From assembly GCF_002953215.1 (NCBI RefSeq), contig NZ_CP026378.1:1036540-1100539 (forward strand): a DNA stretch of 64,000 nucleotides, written 5' to 3'. Positions 13,773-21,833 of the stretch are shown in pieces; the first letter of the stretch is position 1; every line of letters begins with the position of its first letter. A model generated the notes under the pieces. It made no database searches. It was given only the letters and a program-made list of their open reading frames with translations, and was not told the DNA's origin. Both the position numbers and the translations under genes were made by a program. The DNA is from Mixta calida. Its GTDB lineage: Bacteria > Pseudomonadota > Gammaproteobacteria > Enterobacterales > Enterobacteriaceae.

Positions 13773-14495
13773 ATGAAGCGTGAAACCGGCCAGCGAACGG
13801 CCACAGAACTGAACGACAGTCATGAGCCTGTTTATCAGGCGTTGTTAACCGCCATTGTGGAACAGCGGCTGCCGCCCGGCAGCCGACTGCCGGAGGAGGC
13901 GCTCGCCATCGCCTTCGGCATCAGCCGCACTGGCATCCGCAAAGTGCTGCAACGCCTCGCGGCGGTGCAAATGATTGTATTGCTGCCCGGACGTGGTGCT
14001 AAGGTCGCCTCGCCCGATGCGGAAGAGGCGCGGGACATCTTCCACACCCGTGCGCTAATCGAATGCGGCAACCTGCCCAGCGTGATGGCGCACTGTCAGC
14101 CGCCGCATTTAGCGGGACTGGAGCGGCTGCTGGAGCAGGAGCGTCAGGCGCACCGGCGGCAGGATGGCGCGGCGGCGATCCGCCTTTCCGCCGCTTTCCA
14201 TATTCAGCTACAGGCGATTTCCGGCAACCGGGTGCTGACGGAAATGGTCACTCACCTGACCCAGCGTTCGTCGCTGGTTATCGCCGTCTGGGGCGCGCCG
14301 TGGCGACAGGGCTGCCGCTGCGACGATCACGATCGGCTGGTGGATTATCTGCGCGCGGGCGCGCTGCCGCCGCTGACGGACGCCCTGCAACGCCATTTCG
14401 ATCAGATCCTCGCTTCCCTGCGCTTTGAGCGCGACGGCGAAGCGCCGCCCGATTTCACTCGTCTGTTTGCCCATAAAGGAGCGCGTCATTTATGA
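13773..14495 (+). CDS. GntR-family (FCD) transcriptional regulator of allantoin genes
   Basis: 240 aa. N-terminal winged HTH at residues about 17-78 (IVEQRLPPGSRLPEEALA then FGISRTGIRKVLQRLA). The C-terminal FCD all-helical effector domain contains EARDIFHTRALIECG and the metal-binding type His residues of FHIQLQAISGN. Divergent from the permease. The last bases ATGA overlap the start of the racemase gene, so the two are translationally coupled. It corresponds in position to hpxS of the Klebsiella hpxSAB cluster. The ligand is probably allantoin or a neighbour metabolite (inference). Confidence 0.88.
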   Translation: MKRETGQRTATELNDSHEPVYQALLTAIVEQRLPPGSRLPEEALAIAFGISRTGIRKVLQRLAAVQMIVLLPGRGAKVASPDAEEARDIFHTRALIECGNLPSVMAHCQPPHLAGLERLLEQERQAHRRQDGAAAIRLSAAFHIQLQAISGNRVLTEMVTHLTQRSSLVIAVWGAPWRQGCRCDDHDRLVDYLRAGALPPLTDALQRHFDQILASLRFERDGEAPPDFTRLFAHKGARHL

Positions 14496-15229
14496 GTTCC
14501 CTCTTAATTCAGGTCATCAACCCCAACACCACGCTGTCGATGACCGAAACCATCGGCTGTGCGGCGCGCGCGGCCGCCGCACCCGGTACGGAAATCCTCG
14601 CCGTTTCCCCTTCGCAGGGCGTGCCGTCGATAGAAGGCCACGCCGACGAGGCGATTGCGGCGATCGGCGTGCTGGAGCAGATCAAACGGGGAAGGGAGCA
14701 GGGCGTGCAGGGGCACGTTATCGCCTGCTTCGGCGATCCCGGCCTGCTGGCGGCGCGCGAGCTGGCCAGCGGCCCGGTAATCGGCATCGCTGAAGCGGCG
14801 ATGCATCTGGCGACAATGGTGGCGACCCGTTTCTCCATCGTCACCACGCTGCCGCGCACGGTGATTATCGCCCGCCACCTGTTGCAGCAGTATGGCTTTA
14901 CCCACCACTGCGCCGCCCTGCACGCTATCGATCTGCCGGTGCTGGCGCTGGAGGATGGCAGCGGACAGGCGCAGGAGCAGGTGCGCCTGCGCTGTTTGCA
15001 GGCTAAACGCGAAGACGGCTGCGGTGCGATCGTGCTGGGATGCGGCGGCATGGCGACGCTTGCCGCCGAGCTGACGCAGGAGCTGGGCATGCCGGTGATC
15101 GACGGCGTCGGCGCCGCGGTAAAAATGGTGGAATCGCTGGTCGCGCTGGGCTTAGGCACCAGTAAATATGGCGATTTGGCATATCCACGAGAAAAAAAGA
15201 TATCGGGCGCTTTTCAGCACCTAAACTAA
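14492..15229 (+). CDS. hpxA: Allantoin racemase (Asp/Glu/hydantoin racemase family)
   Basis: 245 aa. Interconverts R- and S-allantoin so that both enantiomers can be degraded. The two-cysteine racemase site is present: Cys79 in HVIACFGDPG and Cys184 in IVLGCGGM, the positions I know for the Klebsiella enzyme. The start overlaps the regulator stop by ATGA. Allantoinase follows 33 bp later, so regulator-racemase-allantoinase form one unit. Confidence 0.92.
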   Translation: MSSLLIQVINPNTTLSMTETIGCAARAAAAPGTEILAVSPSQGVPSIEGHADEAIAAIGVLEQIKRGREQGVQGHVIACFGDPGLLAARELASGPVIGIAEAAMHLATMVATRFSIVTTLPRTVIIARHLLQQYGFTHHCAALHAIDLPVLALEDGSGQAQEQVRLRCLQAKREDGCGAIVLGCGGMATLAAELTQELGMPVIDGVGAAVKMVESLVALGLGTSKYGDLAYPREKKISGAFQHLN

Positions 15230-15262
15230 CGGAAGCTATCTGCTCAAGAAAGGAGCCAGAGA

Positions 15263-16222
15263 ATGAGTGCATCTCCAGAGAAGAAAGAGTACAGCTTTAA
15301 TAAAAACTATCCGCGCGATCTGCGCGGGTATGCAGGCAAGCCGCCGCATGCCGCCTGGCCCGGCGAGGCGCGCATTGCGGTGCAGTTTGTTCTCAACTAT
15401 GAAGAGGGCGCGGAAAACAACGTTTTACACGGCGACGCGGGATCGGAGCAGTTCCTTTCCGATATTATCGGCGCCGCCAGTTATCCCGATCGCCATATGT
15501 CGATGGATTCGCTGTATGAATATGGTTCGCGCGCCGGTTTCTGGCGCATTCACAATGAGTTTCAGAAGCGCGGTCTGCCGCTGACGGTGTTCGGCGTGGC
15601 GATGGCGCTGGCGCGTCATCCTGAGATCGTGCAGGCAATTAGTGAGGCTAAGTACGATGTGGTCAGCCACGGCTGGCGCTGGATTCATTATCAGTCGATG
15701 GATGCGAAAACCGAACGCCAGCATATTCAGCAGGCGGTGGATGTGCTGATGGATCTGTTCGGCAAAGCGCCGACCGGCTGGTACACCGGCCGCGACAGCC
15801 CGAATACCCGACGGCTGGTGGTGGAGCAGGGCGGCTTCAGCTACGACAGCGACTACTACGGCGACGATCTGCCGTTCTGGACGCAGGTCACCTGCCAGGA
15901 CGGCACCGTGAAGCCGCATCTGATTATTCCCTATACGCTGGAAACCAACGATATGCGTTTTGCCACGCCGCAGGGATTCAACACCGCCGAACAGTTTTAC
16001 ACCTATCTCAAAGACAGTTTCGACGTGCTGTATGAAGAGGGCGAAACCACGCCGAAAATGCTCTCGGTGGGGATGCACTGCCGCCTGCTGGGACGGCCGG
16101 GGCGTTTCCGCGCGCTAACCCGTTTCCTGGATTACATTCAGCAGCACGAACGCGTCTGGATCTGCACCCGTCAGCAGATCGCCGAACACTGGATAAAACA
16201 TCATCCGGCGCCGGAAATCTGA
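15263..16222 (+). CDS. puuE: Allantoinase PuuE (polysaccharide-deacetylase fold)
   Basis: 319 aa. Opens the allantoin ring to allantoate. It belongs to the metal-independent, cofactor-free allantoinases of the chitin-deacetylase superfamily, unrelated to AllB. Recognisable segments: NYPRDLRGYAGKPPHAAWPG at the N terminus, VVSHGWRWIHYQ, and GWYTGRDSPNTRRLV. The ATG is preceded by AGGAG (AAAGGAGCC). Equivalent to hpxB of Klebsiella. Confidence 0.93.
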   Translation: MSASPEKKEYSFNKNYPRDLRGYAGKPPHAAWPGEARIAVQFVLNYEEGAENNVLHGDAGSEQFLSDIIGAASYPDRHMSMDSLYEYGSRAGFWRIHNEFQKRGLPLTVFGVAMALARHPEIVQAISEAKYDVVSHGWRWIHYQSMDAKTERQHIQQAVDVLMDLFGKAPTGWYTGRDSPNTRRLVVEQGGFSYDSDYYGDDLPFWTQVTCQDGTVKPHLIIPYTLETNDMRFATPQGFNTAEQFYTYLKDSFDVLYEEGETTPKMLSVGMHCRLLGRPGRFRALTRFLDYIQQHERVWICTRQQIAEHWIKHHPAPEI

Positions 16223-16227
16223 TCGTA

Positions 16228-16250
16228 CCGGCGGCCTCAAACAGGCCGCC
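16228..16250. terminator. Hairpin between convergent allantoinase and hpxZ
   Basis: CGGCGGCCT / AGGCCGCCG stem with a 5-nt loop, followed by a pyrimidine-rich TCTCTCTCATCTT tail rather than a clean T-run. Probable terminator for the allantoinase unit. Confidence 0.55.
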
Positions 16251-16303
16251 GTCTCTCTCATCTTACCGCTCGCTCACCACTCTGTTTCGTTAACCGGTCG
16301 CCT

Positions 16304-16693
16304 TCAGGACGCGCTCATCAGGCTTACCTGCGCGGCGACGATGCGCCATCCTTCCGGCAATCGTGCCCAGCTCTGCTGCTGACGACCGATGCGGTCGCTG
16401 CCGACACGGGTAAATTCGGTGCTGCACACGGCGAAGTCCTCGCCGAAGGTGGTAATCACCGTATTATGCAGCTGGCGGTTGAGCCCTGTGGCGGGACGCG
16501 CGGCGCGAAACGCCCGAATCGCCTCGATGCCGTACAGGTTCTCTCCGGCGCCGAGGCGCACGGTGCGTTCGTCATGCCAGAACAGCTCATCCAGCACGGC
16601 GATATCGTTGCCGACCAGCGCCCGTTCGTAACGCTGAAAAGCAGCTGTCACCTCCGCGACTACCGCAGGCAAATTGATACGATCATACTGCAT
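16304..16693 (-). CDS. hpxZ: Oxalurate catabolism protein HpxZ (AtzH-like)
   Basis: 129 aa, SnoaL/NTF2-like small protein of the DUF3225 type: FQRYERALVGNDIAVLDELFWHDERTVRLG, then IEAIRAFRAARP. Its exact biochemical role is unsettled. Last gene of hpxWXYZ. The ATG at 16693 has a GGGAG site 8 nt upstream and overlaps the amidase stop by 11 nt; a GTG three codons upstream is possible but worse placed. Confidence 0.88.
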   Translation of the reverse strand: MQYDRINLPAVVAEVTAAFQRYERALVGNDIAVLDELFWHDERTVRLGAGENLYGIEAIRAFRAARPATGLNRQLHNTVITTFGEDFAVCSTEFTRVGSDRIGRQQQSWARLPEGWRIVAAQVSLMSAS

Positions 16694-18092
16694 CTGCAAC
16701 ACTCCCTTTAGCGACCGGCGCCGCCGCGACGCCCATTTCCTCCAGCGCGCGGGCGGCGCGCAGGCAGCGCGCTTCCTGAAACGGCGCGGCGATCAGCTGC
16801 ACGCCGATCGGCAGGCCGCTGGCGGTTTGCAGCGGTACGGTCACCACCGGCAGGCCGAGAAACGAGATCGGCTGCGTTAGCATGCCCATGCTGGCGCGCA
16901 CCGGCAGCGTCTGGCCGTTAATCGTCATGGTCTCCTGACCAATCAGCGTGGCGCTGCAAGGCGTGGCGGGCGCGATCAGAATATCGACATGGGCAAACAG
17001 CGCCATCGCCTGCTGCTGAAAATGACGGCGGAAACGCTGCGCCTGCACGTACCAGGCGGCGGGCAGCATCGCGCCCGCCAGCAGCCGCTCGCGCGACAGC
17101 GGTTCAAAACGCTCAGGCTGGCTGCGCAGCAGGGGCAGGTAGCGGTTGCCGCCTTCCGAGGCGGTAATAATGAAGGCCGCTGAGCGCGCGATATCCACTT
17201 TATCTAGCGTCAGTTCTGTGCTCGCCTCCAGCGCGCGCGCCACTTTTGCGACCGCCTGCTGCGCGTCGTCGTCGCTCCACTGGCGGAAAAAGTCGCCCAG
17301 CACCGCGCAGCGCAGCCCTTCCATTCCGCGATCCAGCTGCCCCAGCGTAGGCTGCACGGCGACGTTAGCCTGAAAGGCGTCCTGCGCGTCGTGGCCCTGT
17401 AGCGCATCATAAACGCACGCCAGGTCTTCGCTACGGCGGGCGAAAGGGCCGATATGATCCAGGCTGGCGACAAACGGATGGGTGCCGTGCCGCGACAGGC
17501 GGCCAAAGGTCGGCTTGAGGCCGAACACCCCGCACAGCGAGGCGGGCACGCGAATCGATCCGTTGGTGTCGCTTCCCAGGGTAAAATGCGCCAGTCCGGC
17601 GGCGACGGCGGCGGCCGATCCGCCGGAGGAGCCGCCAGCGGTGCGCTGCGGATCGTGCGGATTGCGCGTGGCGCCGTAATGGCTGTTCTCGGTGGTGAAG
17701 CCGTAGGCGTAAGCATCCATGTTCAGCATGCCGCTGAGCAGCGCGCCAGCGTCGCTCAGCTTCTCCACCGCCCAGGCGTCGTGCGCGGCGGGCGCGCTGT
17801 CGCTGAACAGGCTGGCGCCCGCCAGCGTCGGATGGCCTGCCACGTCGAACAGATTTTTTACCGCATAAGGCACGCCGGCGAGCGGCGGCAGCGGCTGACC
17901 TTCGCGCCGCAGCCGATCGAGGCGATCCGCCTGCTGGCGCATACGATCGGCGACGATCGTGGTCCAGGCGTTAAGGCGTGGATTCTGCTGCTCAATAGCG
18001 GACAGGTTGGCGGCGGCAATCTCCGCCGCGCTCAGCTCACCGCGTGCCAGCGCCTGGCGCAGCTGGCTGATAGAGAGTTCATGAAGCCTCAT
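16683..18092 (-). CDS. hpxY: AtzE/HpxY-family amidase of oxalurate catabolism
   Basis: 469 aa amidase-signature enzyme. The Ser-cisSer-Lys triad is visible: Lys79 (GVPYAVKNLFDVAG), Ser155 (TAGGSSGGS) and Ser179 (GSDTNGSIR), with the same spacing as AtzE. It should hydrolyse a carbamoyl/amide bond in oxalurate breakdown. The small upstream partner HpxX overlaps it by 4 bp, as AtzG and AtzE are co-encoded and form a complex. Assignment to oxalurate rests on context. Confidence 0.88.
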   Translation of the reverse strand: MRLHELSISQLRQALARGELSAAEIAAANLSAIEQQNPRLNAWTTIVADRMRQQADRLDRLRREGQPLPPLAGVPYAVKNLFDVAGHPTLAGASLFSDSAPAAHDAWAVEKLSDAGALLSGMLNMDAYAYGFTTENSHYGATRNPHDPQRTAGGSSGGSAAAVAAGLAHFTLGSDTNGSIRVPASLCGVFGLKPTFGRLSRHGTHPFVASLDHIGPFARRSEDLACVYDALQGHDAQDAFQANVAVQPTLGQLDRGMEGLRCAVLGDFFRQWSDDDAQQAVAKVARALEASTELTLDKVDIARSAAFIITASEGGNRYLPLLRSQPERFEPLSRERLLAGAMLPAAWYVQAQRFRRHFQQQAMALFAHVDILIAPATPCSATLIGQETMTINGQTLPVRASMGMLTQPISFLGLPVVTVPLQTASGLPIGVQLIAAPFQEARCLRAARALEEMGVAAAPVAKGSVADAV

Positions 18093-18274
18093 GCCTGATA
18101 AACCCCCGCTACGTCCAGCCGCATATCGAGCGGCAGCGCCATCAGCGGCCCGGCCATCTGCGCGATGCGGGTAAACTGCGTCAGCAGCTCGGCGCGACGC
18201 GCCTCATCCAGCTCCAGATCCAGCAATGCTTCCATCTGGCGCAGATAGTTGTTCCAGTCACTGTCTGTCTGCAT
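18089..18274 (-). CDS. hpxX: HpxX, small DUF4089 (AtzG-like) amidase partner
   Basis: 61 aa, helical, DUF4089-like: WNNYLRQMEALLDLELDEAR and a C-terminal PLDMRLDVAGVYQA that resembles AtzG. AtzG stabilises the amidase AtzE in a heterotetramer; the same is inferred here for HpxY. The stop overlaps the hpxY start by 4 bp. Confidence 0.88.
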   Translation of the reverse strand: MQTDSDWNNYLRQMEALLDLELDEARRAELLTQFTRIAQMAGPLMALPLDMRLDVAGVYQA

Positions 18275-18288
18275 ATCTTTCTCCTTTA

Positions 18289-19875
18289 TCAGAAACCGGC
18301 CGCGCTGCCGTTGCTGCGCGGATCGAAAGCGCCTTCCAGCATGCCGTTGGTATGACGCACAATGGCGCCCGCATGGCCCACCGCCTCGCTGAAGTCGGGC
18401 AGCGTCTCTACCTCGTGGCCGAGCGCGCGTAGCTGCGCCAGCGTTTCGGCGTGAAAGCGACCCTCCAGCTTCAGCGAATCCGACGCCCGGCCCCAGGTGC
18501 GGCCCAGCAGCCAGCGCGGCGCGCTTACCGCCTGCTGCAACGGCATTCCCTGAATCACGTGGCGGGTAAAAATCGCCGCCTGGGTTTGCGGCTGGCCGTC
18601 GCCGCCCATCGAGCCGTAAACCATCACCCGTCCATCTTTCAGGCGAGCGGCGGCGGGGTTCAGGGTGTGAAACGGCTGTTTGCCGGGAAGCAGCGTCAGC
18701 AGATGATCGGGATCGAGGCTGAACGCCGCGCCGCGGTTCTGCCAGACGATGCCGGTATCGGGCAGCACTACGCCGCTGCCGAATTCGTGATAGATGCTCT
18801 GAATAAACGAGACCGCCATGCCGCTGCTGTCCATCACGCCCAGCCAGACGGTGTCGCCGGGGCCGCGTCCGCCGCCCCAGGGCGCGGCACGCGTCAAATC
18901 AAGCTGCCGCGCGGTCTCCGCCAGCAGCCCGCTGTCCAGCAGCGCCTGCATCTCCTCGCGCATATGCAGCGGGTCGGTGATATAGCGGTCGCGCAGGGCG
19001 AACGCCTTTTTCGTCGCTTCGACAATGCGGTGAACGGTTTGCACCTCATCCGCCTGCGCCATCTCCAGGCCGTCGGTGATGCCCAGAATCGCCAGCGACA
19101 CCAGGCCCTGGGTCGGCGGGGCGAGGTTATAGATGTCGCCGTGCTGGTGGGCAAGGCGCAGCGGCGTGCGTCGTCTGGCGCGATGGCGCTGCAAATCCTC
19201 CAGCATGATCGGCATCTCCAGCTGCGTCATGCCCCGCGCCAGCCGCTGCGCCAGCGGGCCGCGGTAGAAGCTCTCCAGCCCGTACTCGCAGAGTTCGGAA
19301 AGAATGTCGGCCAGCGCCGGTTGGGTGAAGCGGCTACCGGGACGCGGCGGCGCGCCGTCCGGCATAAAGGTGGCGGCGAAGCCGGGCTGGTCGGCGAGTT
19401 CGTGCGCCATGGCGACGGTGGCGGCCGCCTGCGAGGCGGTAACGGGAATGCCGTCGGCGGCGTAACGCACGGCGTCGCGCAGCAAGCGCGTCAGCGGCAG
19501 CGCGCCGCCGCCCAGCTCGCGGGAAAGGTCCAGCGCATCGGCCCAGCCGCTAACGGTGCCGGCCACGGTCAGCGCCGCTTTCGGCCCGCGATGGGGAATC
19601 GTCGTCATCCCCTGATAAAAACTCGCTTCGGCGAGCGAACCGGCGGCGCCGCTGGCGTCAATGGCGACCGGCTCGCCCTGCGGCGGCACAATCAGCCAGA
19701 AGCCGTCGCCGCCGAGACCGTTCATATGCGGATAGACCACCGCGATAGTCGCCGCCGCGGCCACCATTGCCTCAATCGCGTTGCCGCCTTCGCGCAGCAC
19801 CGCCAGCGCGCTTTCGCTGGCGAGATGATGCGGCGTCACCACCATGCCCTGCGGCGCCATATTACTCTGGATCAT
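18289..19875 (-). CDS. hpxW: Oxamate amidohydrolase HpxW (gamma-glutamyltranspeptidase-like Ntn hydrolase)
   Basis: 528 aa. GGT-fold Ntn hydrolase that must cleave itself before the nucleophile Thr342 in PGDTVWLGVMD. The Klebsiella HpxW homologue hydrolyses oxamate to oxalate and ammonia. No signal peptide, so cytoplasmic, unlike periplasmic GGT. The ATG at 19875 is preceded by AAGGGA at correct spacing; the longer frame (19914) would overlap a sigma-54-like element. First gene of hpxWXYZ and divergent from an RpiR regulator. Confidence 0.9.
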   Translation of the reverse strand: MIQSNMAPQGMVVTPHHLASESALAVLREGGNAIEAMVAAAATIAVVYPHMNGLGGDGFWLIVPPQGEPVAIDASGAAGSLAEASFYQGMTTIPHRGPKAALTVAGTVSGWADALDLSRELGGGALPLTRLLRDAVRYAADGIPVTASQAAATVAMAHELADQPGFAATFMPDGAPPRPGSRFTQPALADILSELCEYGLESFYRGPLAQRLARGMTQLEMPIMLEDLQRHRARRRTPLRLAHQHGDIYNLAPPTQGLVSLAILGITDGLEMAQADEVQTVHRIVEATKKAFALRDRYITDPLHMREEMQALLDSGLLAETARQLDLTRAAPWGGGRGPGDTVWLGVMDSSGMAVSFIQSIYHEFGSGVVLPDTGIVWQNRGAAFSLDPDHLLTLLPGKQPFHTLNPAAARLKDGRVMVYGSMGGDGQPQTQAAIFTRHVIQGMPLQQAVSAPRWLLGRTWGRASDSLKLEGRFHAETLAQLRALGHEVETLPDFSEAVGHAGAIVRHTNGMLEGAFDPRSNGSAAGF

Positions 19876-19909
19876 CGCGTTCCCTTGTTTGCTCTGGTCG
19901 GTAAAGCTA

Positions 19910-19925
19910 AGCAAGAGACGTTCCA
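19910..19925 (-). promoter_or_regulatory. Candidate sigma-54 promoter of hpxWXYZ
   Basis: Minus strand TGGAAC-GTCTC-TTGCT matches TGGCAC-N5-TTGC(A/T) at 10 of 11 positions with correct spacing. Predicted start of transcription is about 25 nt before the hpxW ATG. Confidence 0.7.
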
Positions 19926-19995
19926 GGTTTGCCCCTCCGGTTTCTGGTGTGATTTATGCTATGTTCTGGCTGAAACAAACGTTACGGGGTGGGTT

Positions 19996-20835
19996 ATGAC
20001 ACAGCTTGATGAACGGCTCAGGCAACATTACGGGCAGCTTTCGCCGCAGGAGCAGCGCATCGCCGATTTTATTTTCGACCATTTCGACGATCTGATCGGC
20101 TACAACAGCGCCGAGCTGGCGCGCCTGAGCGGGGTCTCCAAGGCGACCGTCAGCCGCCTGTTTAAGCGGCTCGGCTACGATAAATATAAGGATATGCGCG
20201 ACGAGCTGCGCACCCTGCGACAAAGCGGCATGCCGCTGACCCACAGCCGCGAGGCGGCGCAGGGCAACACGCTGCTGGCGCGCCACTACAAGCAGGAGAT
20301 GGCGAACCTGACGCAGTGGATGACCCAGCTTGATGCGCAGCGGTTCAGCGAGGTTGTCGCCGCGCTGGGGCAGGCGCGGCGCATCTTTATCGTTGGCATG
20401 CGCAACGGCTGGCCGGTGGCGCTGCATCTGCGCCAGCAGCTGTTACAGGCGCGTCCGCAGGTGCATATTCTGCCGCAGCCAGGCCAGACGCTGGCGGAAG
20501 AACTGGTGGATATCGCCGCTGACGATCTGGTGATTGTCGTCGCCTTCCGTCGTCGTCCGCGCATTATCAAGCCGCTGCTGCAACAGCTGCAGTTGCAGGC
20601 GGTACCGGTGCTGCTGTTGTGCGAGCCGCAGGCGCAGGGGATTCTGCCTCTGGCGCGCTGGCCGCTTTGCACGCCGCTGGACAGCGTTTCCGCCTTTGAC
20701 AGCTACTCCGCCGCCATGAGCCTGGTGAACCTGCTGGCTAACGCGCTGCTGCATGAAGGGCTGGCGCAGGGACGCCAGCGCATTCACGCCATCGCCGATC
20801 TTTATCAGCAGCTGGACGAGCTTGAACAACGCTGA
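19996..20835 (+). CDS. MurR/RpiR-family transcriptional regulator
   Basis: 279 aa. N-terminal HTH_6 domain (residues about 1-77: LSPQEQRIADFIFDHFDDLIGYNSAELARLSGVSKATVSRLFKRLG, abridged) followed by a SIS sugar-isomerase domain (about 125-260), though the SIS sequence is divergent. The ATG has a GGGGTGGG site. It lies between hpxW (divergent) and the ABC operon (downstream), so it probably controls one or both; the ligand is unknown. The long open frame upstream on this strand is antisense to hpxW. Confidence 0.88.
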   Translation: MTQLDERLRQHYGQLSPQEQRIADFIFDHFDDLIGYNSAELARLSGVSKATVSRLFKRLGYDKYKDMRDELRTLRQSGMPLTHSREAAQGNTLLARHYKQEMANLTQWMTQLDAQRFSEVVAALGQARRIFIVGMRNGWPVALHLRQQLLQARPQVHILPQPGQTLAEELVDIAADDLVIVVAFRRRPRIIKPLLQQLQLQAVPVLLLCEPQAQGILPLARWPLCTPLDSVSAFDSYSAAMSLVNLLANALLHEGLAQGRQRIHAIADLYQQLDELEQR

Positions 20836-20838
20836 TGG

Positions 20839-20855
20839 GGCACCATTTTGGTGCT
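20839..20855. promoter_or_regulatory. NtrC-type enhancer palindrome
   Basis: GGCACCATTTTGGTGCT matches TGCACCA-N3-TGGTGCA at all positions except the outermost base on each side (12 of 14). Its centre lies about 130 bp before the sigma-54 element at 20964, the usual distance for NtrC sites. Confidence 0.7.
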
Positions 20856-20901
20856 TTGCGCCGTTACGGTACATATTTTCCCTCTCTTTCGCTCCGCCGC
20901 C

Positions 20902-20940
20902 AACGGCCCGTTAAGCGGGCCGTTTCGCGCTTTTAACCCC
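20902..20940 (+). terminator. Hairpin downstream of the RpiR regulator
   Basis: AACGGCCCG / CGGGCCGTT stem with loop TTAAG, then a GC step and a short T-run. Plausible rho-independent terminator that separates the regulator from the sigma-54 promoter. Confidence 0.55.
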
Positions 20941-20963
20941 TCTTTTTTCCTTCGCCTGCTACT

Positions 20964-20979
20964 TGGCACATTAGTTGCA
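20964..20979 (+). promoter_or_regulatory. Sigma-54 (-24/-12) promoter of the ABC/hpxJK operon
   Basis: TGGCAC-ATTAG-TTGCA is an exact match to the sigma-54 consensus. Transcription would start near 20990, about 45 nt before the binding-protein ATG. With the NtrC palindrome at 20839 it places the operon under nitrogen-limitation control. Confidence 0.9.
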
Positions 20980-21034
20980 AAAAGACTCGTGACGAATCTT
21001 TTGTTGCAACACTTTACTCCGGGGCAAAGCAGAT

Positions 21035-21823
21035 ATGAAAAAGTTAACCATGGTAATGATGGGCGCGGCGATGATGGTTATGCAGTTGGGCAGCGCGCTG
21101 GCCGACGGGCTACAGAGCATTGAACAGCGCGGCGTGCTGCGCGTGGCGGTGCCGCAGGATTTCCCGCCGTTCGGTTCGGTCGGCACCGATCTGCAACCGC
21201 AGGGCTATGATATCGATATGGCGAAATATCTCGCCAGCCAGATGAAACTAAAGTTGCAGCTGGTGCCGGTCACCAGCGCCAACCGCGTACCTTATCTGCA
21301 AACCGATAAGGTCGACCTGGTGATCTCCAGCCTCGGTAAAAATCCTGAGCGCGCTAAAGCCATCGATTTCAGCCGCGCCTACGCGCCGTTTTTTCTTGGC
21401 GTCTTTGGACCGAAAGGGGAACCGCCGCTGAGCAATGCGGCGGCCCTGAGCGGCAAAAGCATCGGCGTTACGCGCGGCGCGGTAGAGGATATGGTGTTGA
21501 GCGGCGTGGCGCCGAAAGATGCCACGGTAAAACGTTATGAGGATAACAACACCACGCTCTCCGCTTATCTCTCCGGGCAGGTGCAGTATGTCGCCACCGG
21601 CAACCTGGTGGTGGCCGCCATCGCGCGCCAGAACGCCGACAAAGCGCCGGTAGCGCAGTTTATGCTGAAGGATTCGCCCTGCTATATCGGCCTGAAAAAA
21701 GGCGAGCCGGCGCTGAAGGCGAAGATCGACGCGCTGATTGAGCAGGGCATTCAGGACGGCACCCTGAACAAGCTGTCGCAGCAGTGGCTGAAAGCGCCGC
21801 TGCCCGCCAACCTCGGCGCATAA
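21035..21823 (+). CDS. ABC transporter periplasmic substrate-binding protein (polar amino acid family)
   Basis: 262 aa. Signal peptide of about 23 residues (MKKLTMVMMGA...GSALA) followed by an SBP_bac_3 domain: RVAVPQDFPPFGSVGTDLQPQ and GYDIDMAKYLASQM. Periplasmic receptor for a small nitrogenous solute. The context (sigma-54 promoter, purine catabolic enzymes downstream) suggests a ureide or related intermediate, but the sequence alone does not give the ligand. First gene of the longest operon in the window. Confidence 0.88.
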   Translation: MKKLTMVMMGAAMMVMQLGSALADGLQSIEQRGVLRVAVPQDFPPFGSVGTDLQPQGYDIDMAKYLASQMKLKLQLVPVTSANRVPYLQTDKVDLVISSLGKNPERAKAIDFSRAYAPFFLGVFGPKGEPPLSNAAALSGKSIGVTRGAVEDMVLSGVAPKDATVKRYEDNNTTLSAYLSGQVQYVATGNLVVAAIARQNADKAPVAQFMLKDSPCYIGLKKGEPALKAKIDALIEQGIQDGTLNKLSQQWLKAPLPANLGA

Positions 21824-21833
21824 GGGCGACGCG

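Noticed and set aside
18451-19995. Long open frame on the + strand joined in frame to the RpiR regulator
   Set aside because: It is antisense to hpxW, rich in Arg/His/Gln as usual for shadow frames of high-GC genes; the regulator has its own ATG and ribosome binding site at 19996.
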